Below are positions 1-9,080 of a stretch of DNA of 64,000 nucleotides, piece by piece. The DNA lies in NCBI RefSeq assembly GCF_902859855.1, contig NZ_CADIKH010000002.1, positions 62,001-126,000 of the forward strand, in the 5' to 3' direction. Each line of letters begins with the position of its first letter. The first letter of the stretch is position 1. The DNA is from Paraburkholderia humisilvae (lineage in GTDB: Bacteria; Pseudomonadota; Gammaproteobacteria; Burkholderiales; Burkholderiaceae). The translations under genes and the position numbers were made by a program. The notes below the pieces were generated by a model. It was not told where the DNA came from and searched no databases. It worked only from the letters and a program-made list of their open reading frames with translations.

Positions 1-1
1 C

Positions 2-1657
2 ACCGGCGCCGCCTTCGAGCGCTGGTATCGCGATGAGCTGAAGAAGAGCAGCCAGCCGGAGGACAAGTCGCGCTTGCTGTATCTGTCGCGTGACGACCTG
101 ATGCGCCACGAAGCGGCGGGCGTGACCACGGACCTGTTCCCGAAGCGGTTGACGATGGCGGGCAACGAGATGGCGCTCACGTATCACTTCGAGCCCGGCT
201 CGCCGCGCGACGGCGTGACGCTCGCGGTGCCGCTCTATGCGCTCAATCAGATCGATGCGCGGCGCACCGAGTGGCTCGTGCCCGGCATGCTGAAGGAGAA
301 GGCGCAACTCCTGCTGAAGTCGTTGCCGCAGAAGCTGCGCCGGCACGTCGTGCCGCTGCCGCAATACGCGGCGGGGTTCGCGGAACGTACGAGCGACGGC
401 GCGCGCTTCGGCGCGGGCAGCCTCGTCGATGCGCTGATTGCAGACGTGCGCGGCGAGACGCAGGTCGCGCTCAAGCAATCGGACTTCAAGCTCGAAACCC
501 TGCCCGCGCACCTGTTCATGAACTTCAAGGTGATCGACGAACACGGGCGGCAGCTCGCGATGGGGCGCAATCTTGCGCAGTTGCGCGCGGAGCTCGGCGG
601 CGAAGCGCAGCAGCAGTTCCAGAAGCTGGCGGCGAGCGCGACGCTCGTCGATCAGGCCGGCGATGCGTTGAGCCGCGCAGTGGCTGGCACGGGTGCGGCG
701 GGGGCGTTGAACACATCCAGGGCGTCGGACGCGGCGCGCAGCGCCGGTGGCACGCCCGTTCCGCATACGGCGCCGCAAGACACGGGCGCCGCGCCCGCCA
801 CGGCGCTCTATGAAAACCTGACGACGTGGAACTTCGGCAAGCTGCCCGAACTGCTTGAAATTCGCCGGCGCGGGCAAACGCTGTACGGCTATCCGGCGCT
901 TGTCGATCGCGGCACGCATTGCGATGTCGAAGTGTTCGATGCGCCGGACGAAGCGGCGCGAATTCATCGCGCCGGGCTGCGGCGGCTGTTCGCGCTGCAA
1001 TTGCGCGAGCCGATCAAATACCTCGAAAAGAATCTGCCGGGCGTGCGCGAAATGGCGATGCAGTTCATGGCGCGCGCGACCCAGGAAGAGCTGCGCGATC
1101 AGCTGATCGACACTGCGCTCGACCGCGCGTGCCTGCAAGACCCGCTGCCCGACGACGACGCGGCCTTTCACGCGCGGCGCGACGAAGGCCGCAGCCGGTT
1201 GACGTTGCTTGCCCAGGAAATCGCACGGCTTGTCGGACAGATTCTTAACGAGTACGCGACGGTGCTGAAAAAGCTTGCGCAGGCGAAGCCGTTCGCGGCG
1301 GCGTATGCGGATCTGCAGAGTCAGCTCGATGCGCTAGTCGGTAAGCGCTTCGTCGTCGATACTCCGTATGCGCAGTTGACGCATTTCCCGCGCTATCTGA
1401 AAGCGATCGGCTTGCGTATCGACAAGCTGAAAGCCGATCCGGCGCGCGATGCACGGCAATTCGCGGAGTTTCATCCGCTGCTGCAGCACTATCAGCGTGC
1501 GCTGGCGCAGCGAGGTGGCGTTGCCGATGCGCGGCTTGCCGAGTTTCGCTGGCTGCTCGAAGAACTGCGCGTGTCGCTATTCGCTCAGGAACTGCGCACG
1601 CCGATGCCGGTTTCGGTGAAGCGGCTGTATAAGGTCTGGGAATCGTTGCAGCGCTGA
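2..1657 (+). CDS. hrpA: ATP-dependent RNA helicase HrpA, C-terminal part (5' end outside window)
   Basis: The reading frame is open from the first bases of the window, so this is the 3' part of a larger gene; about 551 residues are visible. The sequence matches the region downstream of the DEAH helicase core of HrpA, including the DUF3418 C-terminal domain (for example LFPKRLTMAGNEMALTYHF and the run around NFGKLPELLEI). The helicase motifs themselves lie upstream and cannot be checked. HrpA is a cytoplasmic DEAH-box RNA helicase linked to mRNA processing and rescue of stalled ribosomes. A roughly 25-residue Ala/Gly/Thr-rich linker near residues 230-260 looks like a lineage-specific spacer. 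The family assignment is confident. Confidence 0.92.
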   Translation, partial: TGAAFERWYRDELKKSSQPEDKSRLLYLSRDDLMRHEAAGVTTDLFPKRLTMAGNEMALTYHFEPGSPRDGVTLAVPLYALNQIDARRTEWLVPGMLKEKAQLLLKSLPQKLRRHVVPLPQYAAGFAERTSDGARFGAGSLVDALIADVRGETQVALKQSDFKLETLPAHLFMNFKVIDEHGRQLAMGRNLAQLRAELGGEAQQQFQKLAASATLVDQAGDALSRAVAGTGAAGALNTSRASDAARSAGGTPVPHTAPQDTGAAPATALYENLTTWNFGKLPELLEIRRRGQTLYGYPALVDRGTHCDVEVFDAPDEAARIHRAGLRRLFALQLREPIKYLEKNLPGVREMAMQFMARATQEELRDQLIDTALDRACLQDPLPDDDAAFHARRDEGRSRLTLLAQEIARLVGQILNEYATVLKKLAQAKPFAAAYADLQSQLDALVGKRFVVDTPYAQLTHFPRYLKAIGLRIDKLKADPARDARQFAEFHPLLQHYQRALAQRGGVADARLAEFRWLLEELRVSLFAQELRTPMPVSVKRLYKVWESLQR

Positions 1658-1815
1658 TCCGCGTGGTTAGACTGCGCGTCGCGTGGGGTCGGGCGCAGGG
1701 CGGCGGCCGGCGCGATCGCGCGCGAAGCGAAACCTCGAAGCGACGTGAGGATGCGACGCGCGCAGCCTCCAAAAAAGGACGCGATGCCGTCAGACGAGGA
1801 AGCCGGCATCGCGCC

Positions 1816-1850
1816 AAAAAGATGCAGGCACATGGGGGCATGCCTGCATC
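1816..1850 (-). terminator. Rho-independent terminator of the adhesin gene
   Basis: A perfect 10-bp inverted repeat (1821-1830 with 1841-1850, stem GATGCAGGCA) encloses a 10-nt loop. On the minus strand it is followed by TTTTT (complement of 1816-1820). It lies 44 bases past the adhesin stop codon, as expected for its intrinsic terminator. Confidence 0.85.
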
Positions 1851-1893
1851 CGTCCCGCCAATCCCTCCCAGGCTTTGGCGGGGGCAGACGCGC

Positions 1894-3597
1894 TTACCAG
1901 TGCGTGCCGGCGCCAAGCGCCACGCCCGCTTCGCCGCGCGAGCTCGCGGTGCCTTGCACCCGGTACGCCCACGTGCCGGTTTCCGACAGTTGCGACACGC
2001 CGAACGCCAACGCCGACTGTCCGCCGTAGGTTCCGCCCGCGATCGCGATCATCCCGCGGCCCGGTATAGCCGCCTGCGGCAGCGCGGCGACCGCGAGTGC
2101 GGCAGCCGTGCCGCCGTATGCGTCGCGGCGTACCGAACGGACCTTGTCGTCGGTATAGCGGTTGGCGGCGCCGAGCGTGCCGCTCATCGTTTGAGTCAGC
2201 TGATTCAGGTTGACCGCATCGGTTCCCTCGATGGCTGGCGCGACATGCGTGATGTGCCGTTCGTTGCCCGTCGTGCCGAGCGACACGCTGTTTGCGCGGT
2301 CCGCGTTTGAGCCGTAACCGAGCGCGACCGAATTGTCCGCGCTCGCATTCGTTGCTGCGCCAAGCGCGAGCGAGTTGCTGCCGCTTGCGCGTGCGTCGGC
2401 GCCGATCGCGATGGCATTCGTGCCGTTTGCGCGCGCATGGGCGCCGATTGCGACGGCACTCGGCCCGTCCGCCTGGGCGTTCGCGCCGAATGCGACCGCC
2501 TGCGCGCCGGCTGCCCGCGCGCTTGCGCCGGCGGCGATCGAGTGCGCGCCGCTCGCGAGCGCAGCTTCAGCCGCCGGATCTCCGGCGGCACCGAACAATG
2601 GGTTCGCGCCGGTGCTCGCGCCATTGCCGACCGCGCCGGCGAGCATCGTCGAAAGCTGTCCGAGGTTGACCGCATCGTGCGCATCGTGCGCGTCAGCGAC
2701 GTTGTGAATCTGCGTGCCGCCGCTGTCCGGGTCGCCGGTAAGCACGATGCTGTTGCGGTTGACTGAGCCGTCCGCATTCGACTCGTAGCCCAATGTGTCG
2801 GCAAGCCGCGCCGCGGCGGCGTCGATCTTGCTGTCGAGCGCTCTCAGTTGCGCGACGTTGACCGCATCCTGGTCCGCCGCGCCGGCCGCGACACCGCTGA
2901 CCGTGCGTTGACCGACGTTGACTTCGCCGAGCGACGTTTGCGCTGCCGACAGGCCGTACGCGAGATAGCCGGCGCGCGCGCCGACCTGCGTCGCCGAACC
3001 TGCGCCGAGCGCGACGCTGTTGTCGTGCGCGGCGAGCGCGTTCTGGCCGAGCGCAAGCGCCGCTCGACCGCCTGCGCCCGAGTACGCGCCGAATGCAGAC
3101 GACATGTCGCCGGTGGCGGCGGAGTATGCGCCGATGGCCGTCGCGAGCAGGTTCGCGCGCGCATTGACGCCGCCGGCGAACGCACCGGTCGCGGTGCCGA
3201 GCGCTTGCTCGCCGATGGCGACGCCGTCGTAGCCGGCGACGCTCGCGCCGCTGCCGACCGCGATGCCCGCCCAGTTGCTGACTGCCGCGCCCCAGCCAAT
3301 CGCTATTCCCCGGCTGGCGAGCGCGTGTGCGCCCGCACCCACGGCGAGCGCCTTACTGCCTGGCAGGATCGTGACGCCGTCGCTGCCGTCTTGCAGTCCG
3401 TCGGCATCGAAATATTGCTGCGCGGCCGGAATGCTCGCGTGCGCGGGCCGTGCCGCGCCAATCGCGAGCAGACCCGCGAGCGCCATTTGCACAACGATCA
3501 GATTGCGCGGTTGAGTTAGCCTGATTCCCGCCGCTAAACATGCGGGCTGCCGAATTTTAATCGTGCGATTCGAATGACTTCTATTGATAGCGTTCAT
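1894..3597 (-). CDS. YadA-like trimeric autotransporter adhesin with two head modules
   Basis: The protein has 567 residues. An N-terminal extended signal region ends near ARPAHA (about residue 54). A first YadA-like head (about 75-205) has repeats such as ALALGQNALAAHDNSVALG. A neck follows (DAVNVAQLRALDSKI), then a short linker with NVADAHDAHDAVNLGQL. A second head (about 345-450) has near-perfect 14-residue repeats (SAVAIGAHARANGTNAIAIG), followed by a second neck (GTDAVNLNQL) and the four-strand YadA anchor ending in aromatic W. It should form a homotrimer secreted through its own outer-membrane barrel and act in surface attachment. There is almost no coiled-coil stalk, so the adhesin is compact. 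The gene stands alone with its own terminator. Confidence 0.93.
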   Translation of the reverse strand: MNAINRSHSNRTIKIRQPACLAAGIRLTQPRNLIVVQMALAGLLAIGAARPAHASIPAAQQYFDADGLQDGSDGVTILPGSKALAVGAGAHALASRGIAIGWGAAVSNWAGIAVGSGASVAGYDGVAIGEQALGTATGAFAGGVNARANLLATAIGAYSAATGDMSSAFGAYSGAGGRAALALGQNALAAHDNSVALGAGSATQVGARAGYLAYGLSAAQTSLGEVNVGQRTVSGVAAGAADQDAVNVAQLRALDSKIDAAAARLADTLGYESNADGSVNRNSIVLTGDPDSGGTQIHNVADAHDAHDAVNLGQLSTMLAGAVGNGASTGANPLFGAAGDPAAEAALASGAHSIAAGASARAAGAQAVAFGANAQADGPSAVAIGAHARANGTNAIAIGADARASGSNSLALGAATNASADNSVALGYGSNADRANSVSLGTTGNERHITHVAPAIEGTDAVNLNQLTQTMSGTLGAANRYTDDKVRSVRRDAYGGTAAALAVAALPQAAIPGRGMIAIAGGTYGGQSALAFGVSQLSETGTWAYRVQGTASSRGEAGVALGAGTHW

Positions 3598-4046
3598 GCG
3601 TCAAAGCCTCCGGGGTGTGCTCAGGCCGCGCGCTGCCGGGCAAGCGGGCGCGTGTGCGGGCTGAATAGGCGGGTGATCGGGAGAGGCGATTTTCCGGCGC
3701 CGACGCGTGCGTGCGATATGAGTAAACTCTTAAAATGGGTTTAGCCAATCGTAATAGGATGGTTCTTTTAATTCGAAAATTTCGACATCGATTTTCAGAT
3801 GATTATCTGATTAACCGGAGCACGATAAAGAGAATCCGATTTGAATCAACAAAATCACTATTCGGTCACGGGCATCCGATCGGAACAATCGGAAATCACC
3901 GCGATAGGCGTTACTGCTTCTGATATCCACGCGCCGCGGCCAAGGTGTTGCGGCGACGCGCCGCGCTTGGGAAATTCCTGCGCGCCGTCAACCGTTTGGC
4001 GCCGCAAACGTTCTACAATGGCGGCTGTCTTCGGTTGTGAGTCTTC
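3598..4046. other. Intergenic region between divergent adhesin and propeller genes
   Basis: About 450 bases hold the promoters of two divergent genes. The part around 3715-3900 is clearly more AT-rich than its surroundings. A small open frame at 3735-3923 has no recognisable family or good ribosome binding site. A 10-base palindrome-like GAGTAAACTC sits at 3720-3729. I see no convincing gene here. Confidence 0.5.
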
Positions 4047-5060
4047 ATGCGCAAATTTTCCCTCCCCGGCTTGGCCAGCACGTTTTCGGCAGGCGCGGCG
4101 CTCGCCGCGGCAGCGGTCCTGTTCTCCCCGGCAGTCCACGCGAACAATGTGATCGTGCTCAATTCCGGCGAAGCGACGCTGAGCCTGATCGACGAGGCGA
4201 CGCGGCAAGTGGTCGACACCGTGCCGACCGGCAAGGAACCGCACCACCTGATGGCGACGCCGGACAATTCGTCACTGATCGTCGCGAATTCCGTGTCGAA
4301 CAATCTGCTGTTCGTCGACCCGAAGACCGGCAAGGTGCAACGCTGGATCGAAGGCATCGAGGATCCTTACCAGATCGGTTTTTCGCCAGATCGCAAATGG
4401 CTGGTCACAACCGGTCTGCGGCTGGACCGGCTCGACATCTATCACTATGACGGCCACAATCTCGCGCTCGCGCAGCGCCTGCCGCTCGCGGTGATGCCAA
4501 GCCATATGGCGTTCTCCGCGGATAGCAAAACGGTGTTTGTCACGCTGCAGGTGTCCGGCGAACTCGCGGCGGTCGATCTGCCGACGCAGACGGTGAAGTG
4601 GAAAATGAAGGTCGGCAAGGTGCCGGCGGGCCTGTGGATGACGCCTGGCGAAAAATATCTGCTGGTCGGCATGACCGGCGCCGATTACGTCGCGGTGGTC
4701 GACTGGAAGAACCAGAAAATCGTGAAGACGATCCCGACCGGCAAGGGCGCGCACAATTTCCGCTCGCTGGCGGACGGCCGGCACGTCGCGGTGTCCAACC
4801 GTGTCGCGAACACGATCAGCATCATCGACGAAGAGACGCTGACCAACGTCGGCGACATCACCGGCCTGATGCCCGGCCCCGACGACATGGAACTTTCCGC
4901 GGACAAACGCTATCTGTGGGTAACGTTCCGCTTCGCGAAGCACATCGGCATCATCGATCTGTCGCAGCGCAAGCTGATCCAGACCATTGCGGTCGGACGT
5001 TCTCCGCATGGCATCTATTTTTACGACCGCGCGCCGGTCACCGCACCGAACGGCGCCTGA
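4047..5060 (+). CDS. Periplasmic YVTN-family beta-propeller protein
   Basis: The protein has 337 residues. A Sec signal peptide (MRKFSLPGLASTF..., cleavage near AVHA-NN, residue 32-33) indicates periplasmic export. The mature part carries repeated blades with the YVTN/cytochrome-d1-like pattern: NSGEATLSLIDEATRQVVDTVPTG, NQKIVKTIPTGKGAHNF, and RKLIQTIAVGRSPHGIYF. It probably forms a seven-bladed propeller. No heme-binding CxxCH is present. Such propellers act as binding or scaffolding proteins, and no enzymatic function can be read from the sequence. A hydroxylase-superfamily membrane protein follows after 77 bases on the same strand, suggesting co-transcription. Confidence 0.85.
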   Translation: MRKFSLPGLASTFSAGAALAAAAVLFSPAVHANNVIVLNSGEATLSLIDEATRQVVDTVPTGKEPHHLMATPDNSSLIVANSVSNNLLFVDPKTGKVQRWIEGIEDPYQIGFSPDRKWLVTTGLRLDRLDIYHYDGHNLALAQRLPLAVMPSHMAFSADSKTVFVTLQVSGELAAVDLPTQTVKWKMKVGKVPAGLWMTPGEKYLLVGMTGADYVAVVDWKNQKIVKTIPTGKGAHNFRSLADGRHVAVSNRVANTISIIDEETLTNVGDITGLMPGPDDMELSADKRYLWVTFRFAKHIGIIDLSQRKLIQTIAVGRSPHGIYFYDRAPVTAPNGA

Positions 5061-5137
5061 TGCAGGTGGATCAGGCGGGCGGTTGAATCAGGCGACACGG
5101 CACGACCACACAACGGTTTAGACGAACAGCGAGCATC

Positions 5138-6136
5138 ATGTTCCATCTGATCTTCTCCACGCTCGATAGCGCCGTGTCGGCGCTGCAAACCGCGTTGTAC
5201 GAGAGCGTCGTGCAACCGTTGCTGTTTCACTTCGGCCTGATGGACTACGACGAAGACACGTACGACAGCCTTTACTGGGTGATCGTCGGCGTGTTCGAAG
5301 TGCTCGCGATGTATGCGATCTTGCGGCCGCTCGAAGCGCTGCGTCCAGTCGAGAAGTGGCAGGACCGCAAGGCGGTGCGCGTCGACGTGCTGTACACGTG
5401 GATTGCGAAGCTCGGCATTCTGAACCTGTTCTTCTTCTTCGCGCTGCAGCCGTTTTTCGACGCCGTGCAAGGCTGGCTGCGGCTGCACAATATCGCGAAC
5501 CTCGAAATCGACAATCTGTGGCCCGGCGTCACGACCATCCCGGTCGTGACGTTTGTGATCTATCTGCTGGTTCTCGACTTCGCCGGCTATTGGTATCACC
5601 GATGGGAACATCGCTTCGGCGTCTGGTGGGAGCTGCATGCGGTGCATCACAGCCAGCGGCAGATGTCGCTGTGGTCCGACGATCGCAATCACCTGCTCGA
5701 CGATCTGTTGCAGGCGTGCTTTTTCGCGCTGATCGCGCTCTTTATTGGTGTGCCGCCTTCGCAGTTCGTCGTGCTGGTCGCGATCACGAACCTTGCGCAA
5801 AGCGTGCAGCACGCGAATATACGTCTGTATTACGGTTGGCTCGGCGAGCGCCTGCTGGTCAGCCCGACGTTCCATCGTCGTCATCATGCGATCGGCTACG
5901 GTCACGAAGGGCTCAAGTACGGCTGCAATTTCGGCGTCCTGTTTCCATGGTGGGACATGCTCTTCGGCAGTGTGTCGTGGAGTCGCGAGATGGAGCCGAC
6001 CGGCATTCGCGACCAGCTCGATGGCCACCGCTACGGTGACGGCTTCCTCGCGCAGCATTGGCTCGCGTTCGTACGCATCGCACGGCGCGTCGTGCCGAAG
6101 CGCCGCGCACCGGGCAATGACGCCGCAGCGCTCTGA
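5138..6136 (+). CDS. Sterol desaturase / fatty acid hydroxylase superfamily membrane enzyme
   Basis: The protein has 332 residues with several hydrophobic segments (about 45-65, 88-108, 128-150, 190-215). The family's three histidine boxes are all visible: YHRWEHRF (HX3H), LHAVHHSQ (HX2HH) and FHRRHHAIG (HX2HH). These bind a di-iron centre used for O2-dependent hydroxylation or desaturation of a lipid at the inner membrane. The substrate cannot be told from sequence; bacterial relatives act on fatty acyl chains, sterols or hopanoid-like lipids and ether lipids. It lies 77 bases after the YVTN propeller and probably shares its transcript. Confidence 0.88.
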   Translation: MFHLIFSTLDSAVSALQTALYESVVQPLLFHFGLMDYDEDTYDSLYWVIVGVFEVLAMYAILRPLEALRPVEKWQDRKAVRVDVLYTWIAKLGILNLFFFFALQPFFDAVQGWLRLHNIANLEIDNLWPGVTTIPVVTFVIYLLVLDFAGYWYHRWEHRFGVWWELHAVHHSQRQMSLWSDDRNHLLDDLLQACFFALIALFIGVPPSQFVVLVAITNLAQSVQHANIRLYYGWLGERLLVSPTFHRRHHAIGYGHEGLKYGCNFGVLFPWWDMLFGSVSWSREMEPTGIRDQLDGHRYGDGFLAQHWLAFVRIARRVVPKRRAPGNDAAAL

Positions 6137-6334
6137 CCGCGCGTTTCGTTTGGCGAAGCCCGCGGTAGTCTCGGGGGCTAGCACGCAAGCGCTCGCCTGA
6201 TCCGGCTTGACCCCTCCCAGCGCTGCTTTCCGCGTTCCGGCACCGTCAGTTACCGTTGACGTACCGCGTGGTTTATCCTTTCCACGTTCGTACGGTTCCT
6301 TTTCCCAACGTTTCTTTCACCGGCACCCGCTCGC

Positions 6335-7165
6335 ATGAATGACCTGTTGCGCTCGTTCGGACGCGCGCTCGCCAGCGTGCTCCACCCGCGCATGCTCTGG
6401 CTGACGTTTATGCCGTTCCTCGCGGCGGTGGTGGTGTGGGGCGCGATTCTGTGGTTTTCATGGCAGACGCTGATCGGCGCGACGCGCACGTGGCTTGACG
6501 GCTGGTCGTTTACGACCACGCTCTACCATCTGTTCGACTGGCTCGGATTTTCGTCGCTGCACGCGGCGGTTGCGCCGTTTATCGTGATTGCGATCGCGAT
6601 CCCGCTGATCGTCGTGTCAGTGCTCCTGCTGATCGCGACGCTGTCGATGCCTGCGGTCATCAAGCACTTGTCCGCGCGGCAGTTCGCCAGCCTTGAAATG
6701 CGGCATGGCGGCACCTGGTACGGCAGCCTCGCGCATTCGCTGTGGACGACATTCGTGTGTCTGGTCTTGCTCGTGATTACGCTGCCGCTGTGGCTGATTC
6801 CACCGTTCTTCGCGCTTATTCCGCCGCTGCTGTGGGGCTGGCTCACCTATCGCGTGATGACCTATGATGCGCTCGCGCTGCACGCGAGCAGCGACGAGCG
6901 GCGCATTCTCGTGCGGCGGCACCGGTTGCCGCTGCTGCTGATCGGCGTGGCGAGCGGTTTGCTCGGTTCGCTGCCGACGCTGCTATGGGCATCGTCGGTG
7001 TGGCTGATCGTGCTGTTTCCCGTGATGACCGCGGCGACTATCTGGATTTACGCGTTCATCCTCGTTTTTTCGGCGCTCTGGTTCGGCTACTACTGTCTGC
7101 GCGCGCTGCAGCGTCTGCGCGCGGAACAGCAAGGGCCGCATGGCACGGCGCCGGTTCCCTACTGA
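6335..7165 (+). CDS. EI24 domain-containing integral membrane protein
   Basis: The protein has 276 residues and at least four long hydrophobic stretches (about 25-50, 75-105, 130-170, 195-260). The layout matches the EI24/CysZ-like Pfam family. CysZ members import sulfate, but this branch is usually left unassigned, so transport is only a possibility. The gene sits 42 bases upstream of the molybdopterin-binding-domain gene in the same direction, so the two are probably co-transcribed. Confidence 0.8.
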   Translation: MNDLLRSFGRALASVLHPRMLWLTFMPFLAAVVVWGAILWFSWQTLIGATRTWLDGWSFTTTLYHLFDWLGFSSLHAAVAPFIVIAIAIPLIVVSVLLLIATLSMPAVIKHLSARQFASLEMRHGGTWYGSLAHSLWTTFVCLVLLVITLPLWLIPPFFALIPPLLWGWLTYRVMTYDALALHASSDERRILVRRHRLPLLLIGVASGLLGSLPTLLWASSVWLIVLFPVMTAATIWIYAFILVFSALWFGYYCLRALQRLRAEQQGPHGTAPVPY

Positions 7166-7207
7166 TCCTGCTATTCAATTCGGGCATCCCACTTTCGCGA
7201 GGCGGCA

Positions 7208-8041
7208 ATGGCATTTGGCGTGATCATCATCGGCGACGAAATCCTCTCGGGCAGACGGGTCGACAAGCATCTGCCGAAGGTCATCGAACTTCTGAAGGCG
7301 CGCGGCCTGTCGCTTGGCTGGGCCGACTATATCGGCGACGAGCCGGAGCGAATCACCGCGACGCTGCGCCGAACCTTCGCGAGCGGCGACATCGTGTTTT
7401 CGACCGGCGGGATCGGCGCGACACCCGACGATCACACGCGCCAATGCGCGGCCGCTGCGCTCGCGGTGCCGCTGGAACTGCACCCGGAAGCCGCGGTGTT
7501 GATCCGCGAGCGGATTCGCGAGATGCATCCGGCCGATGCGCCCAAGCCCGTCGACTACAACTCGCCCGACAATCTGCACCGGCTCAATATGGGCACCTAT
7601 CCGCGCGGCGCATCGATCATTCCGAACGGCTACAACAAGATTCCGGGCTTTTCGATCAACCATCATCATTTCGTGCCGGGCTTTCCGGTGATGGCGTGGC
7701 CGATGATCGAATGGGTGCTGGATACCAGGTACGCACACCTGCACCATGCGACGCCGCACGCGGAAAAATCGTTGCTGGTATTTGAGTTGCCGGAGTCGAC
7801 GGTGACGCCGTTGATGGAGAAGATCGAGCGCGATTTCCCGGGGGTGCGCGTGTTCAGCTTGCCGAGTGTCGGCGATGCGGAGCGGGGCGGCATTTACGCA
7901 CGGCGCCACATTGACCTGGGCGTGAAGGGCGAACCCGAAGCGGTCGCGGCCGCGTTCGTCAAGCTGCGCGAAGGCGTGCACCTGCTTGGCGGCGATATCG
8001 TCGAAATAGATGCGGCCGCGCCGCCGAAGCCGCGCGGGTGA
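7208..8041 (+). CDS. Molybdopterin-binding (MoCF/CinA N-terminal type) protein
   Basis: The protein has 277 residues. Its N-terminal half is a MoCF_biosynth domain: IIGDEILSGRRVDKH, then FSTGGIGATPDDHTRQ, the motif that binds molybdopterin or ADP-ribose-like ligands in MoaB, MogA and CinA. The C-terminal nicotinamide-deamidase part of full CinA is absent, as in the stand-alone CinA-N-like proteins. A GAGG ribosome binding site precedes the ATG. The family is secure; the cellular role (cofactor binding or nucleotide clean-up) is not established from sequence. Confidence 0.85.
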   Translation: MAFGVIIIGDEILSGRRVDKHLPKVIELLKARGLSLGWADYIGDEPERITATLRRTFASGDIVFSTGGIGATPDDHTRQCAAAALAVPLELHPEAAVLIRERIREMHPADAPKPVDYNSPDNLHRLNMGTYPRGASIIPNGYNKIPGFSINHHHFVPGFPVMAWPMIEWVLDTRYAHLHHATPHAEKSLLVFELPESTVTPLMEKIERDFPGVRVFSLPSVGDAERGGIYARRHIDLGVKGEPEAVAAAFVKLREGVHLLGGDIVEIDAAAPPKPRG

Positions 8042-8181
8042 GCGTCGCCGGGAATTGCGGGATATCGCCGGGTATTGCTGGGTATCGCTGAGCGGAGTGT
8101 TGCTGGAATCGCGGGTGCGTGTCGCAGGCGCGCGAGGCAAGCGGCTTCACGCGCCCGTTGGGCGTTCTGTCAGGTTCGCTG

Positions 8182-8646
8182 TCAGGCGCCGATCCATGGC
8201 AAGCCGCGGAAGCACCAGCCCGACACGGTCTTCCTGTGTCCCTGGCTGTCCTTGTCGCCTTCGAACCCTTCGAGCAGATCCATCATTTTCGTGAACCCGG
8301 CCTGCGCGGCGGCGACGGCCGCGAGCTTCGAACGCGCGGCGCTGCGGCATAGCAGCAGCACCGGCGTGTCCGGCTTGGCGACCTGGCGCAACTGATCGAT
8401 AAACTCGGCGTTCGGCACACCGCCCGGATAGCGGGTCCATTCGATATGCGCATACTGGCCGTCGCCAACGAGCGGGCGGCCGACCCAATCGAGTTCAGCG
8501 CGCGTACGCACGTCGATCAGCCGCACGCGCGGATCCAGTTCGAGAAGCTCGAATGCCTCAGCGGGGGACAATGCGCCCGCATAGGGAAGCTGATTGTCGA
8601 CGCGGCGCTTTTCGGCCTGTGCGTATAACTGTTCGAGCGTGGTCAT
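8182..8646 (-). CDS. Rhodanese-like domain protein
   Basis: The protein has 154 residues from the ATG at 8646, which has an AAAGGAG site upstream; a longer frame to 8670 is possible. It is a single rhodanese domain with the active-site loop LLLCRSAARS holding the persulfide-forming cysteine, and the conserved start LIDVRTRAELDWVG. Such proteins transfer sulfane sulfur, and the acceptor is unknown. It is transcribed alone, convergent with the molybdopterin-binding gene. Confidence 0.87.
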   Translation of the reverse strand: MTTLEQLYAQAEKRRVDNQLPYAGALSPAEAFELLELDPRVRLIDVRTRAELDWVGRPLVGDGQYAHIEWTRYPGGVPNAEFIDQLRQVAKPDTPVLLLCRSAARSKLAAVAAAQAGFTKMMDLLEGFEGDKDSQGHRKTVSGWCFRGLPWIGA

Positions 8647-8819
8647 GACAGCGTGTCTCCTTTGAACCAAAAGACCATTCTAGCGCGCCGCGCATCGCAA
8701 GCGCGCCCGCACCGGTCGCCTTATATCATTCAGAGCGAAGCACGATGACTGCCCCGGAAAAGTGCAAAATAAGGACTCTGCACCAAAGTGAGGATTTAAA
8801 CGGTCACGCACATTTTTTC

Positions 8820-8836
8820 CGCACATTGGTGGTGCG
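8820..8836. promoter_or_regulatory. NtrC-type palindromic site upstream of glnA
   Basis: The sequence is CGCAC-N7-GTGCG, a perfect palindrome that matches the GCAC-N7-GTGC spacing of NtrC sites. It lies about 100 bases upstream of the sigma54 promoter, a usual enhancer distance. A half-site TGCACCA is seen at 8779-8785, so a second weaker site is possible. About 400 bases (8671-9080) separate the rhodanese from glnA and hold only regulatory sequence. Confidence 0.7.
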
Positions 8837-8933
8837 TATGCTTGCACGTCGCGATTTCGCGAGTCGCGCAAAACGTGCGACGATTCACGGCAACGGCGCG
8901 CCGTTCAATCCGACGCGCGTTGTTGGCGCATGA

Positions 8934-8951
8934 TTGGCACGGAAGCTGCTT
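8934..8951 (+). promoter_or_regulatory. Sigma54 (-24/-12) promoter of glnA
   Basis: TTGGCACGGAAGCTGCTT matches the sigma54 consensus, with the invariant GG at 8936-8937 and GC at 8948-8949, exactly 12 bases apart. Transcription should start near 8960, giving a leader of about 120 nt before glnA. Together with the NtrC palindrome upstream, this indicates nitrogen-regulated expression. Confidence 0.85.
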
Positions 8952-9080
8952 TAATCCGTGCCGTTCGATTCGACCCGCGTCGGTAAATTAAAGCTTCGGA
9001 ACCCTGTAGACGCGCGGGAACGGGTCAGCTAGATTGGGCGGCGGCTAAAACCGCCGAAATCGTTAATCAGGAGATAGGTT

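Noticed and set aside
3735..3923. 62-codon frame in the AT-rich gap
   Set aside because: No ribosome binding site, no family, and an Arg/Ile-rich composition typical of chance frames.
8041..8110. Degenerate TCGCCGGG-type repeats after the molybdopterin-binding gene
   Set aside because: Only two or three loose copies, in a short gap; no structure that suggests a function.
8745..8933. 62-codon frame upstream of glnA
   Set aside because: It covers the NtrC palindrome and abuts the sigma54 promoter; no motif is seen.
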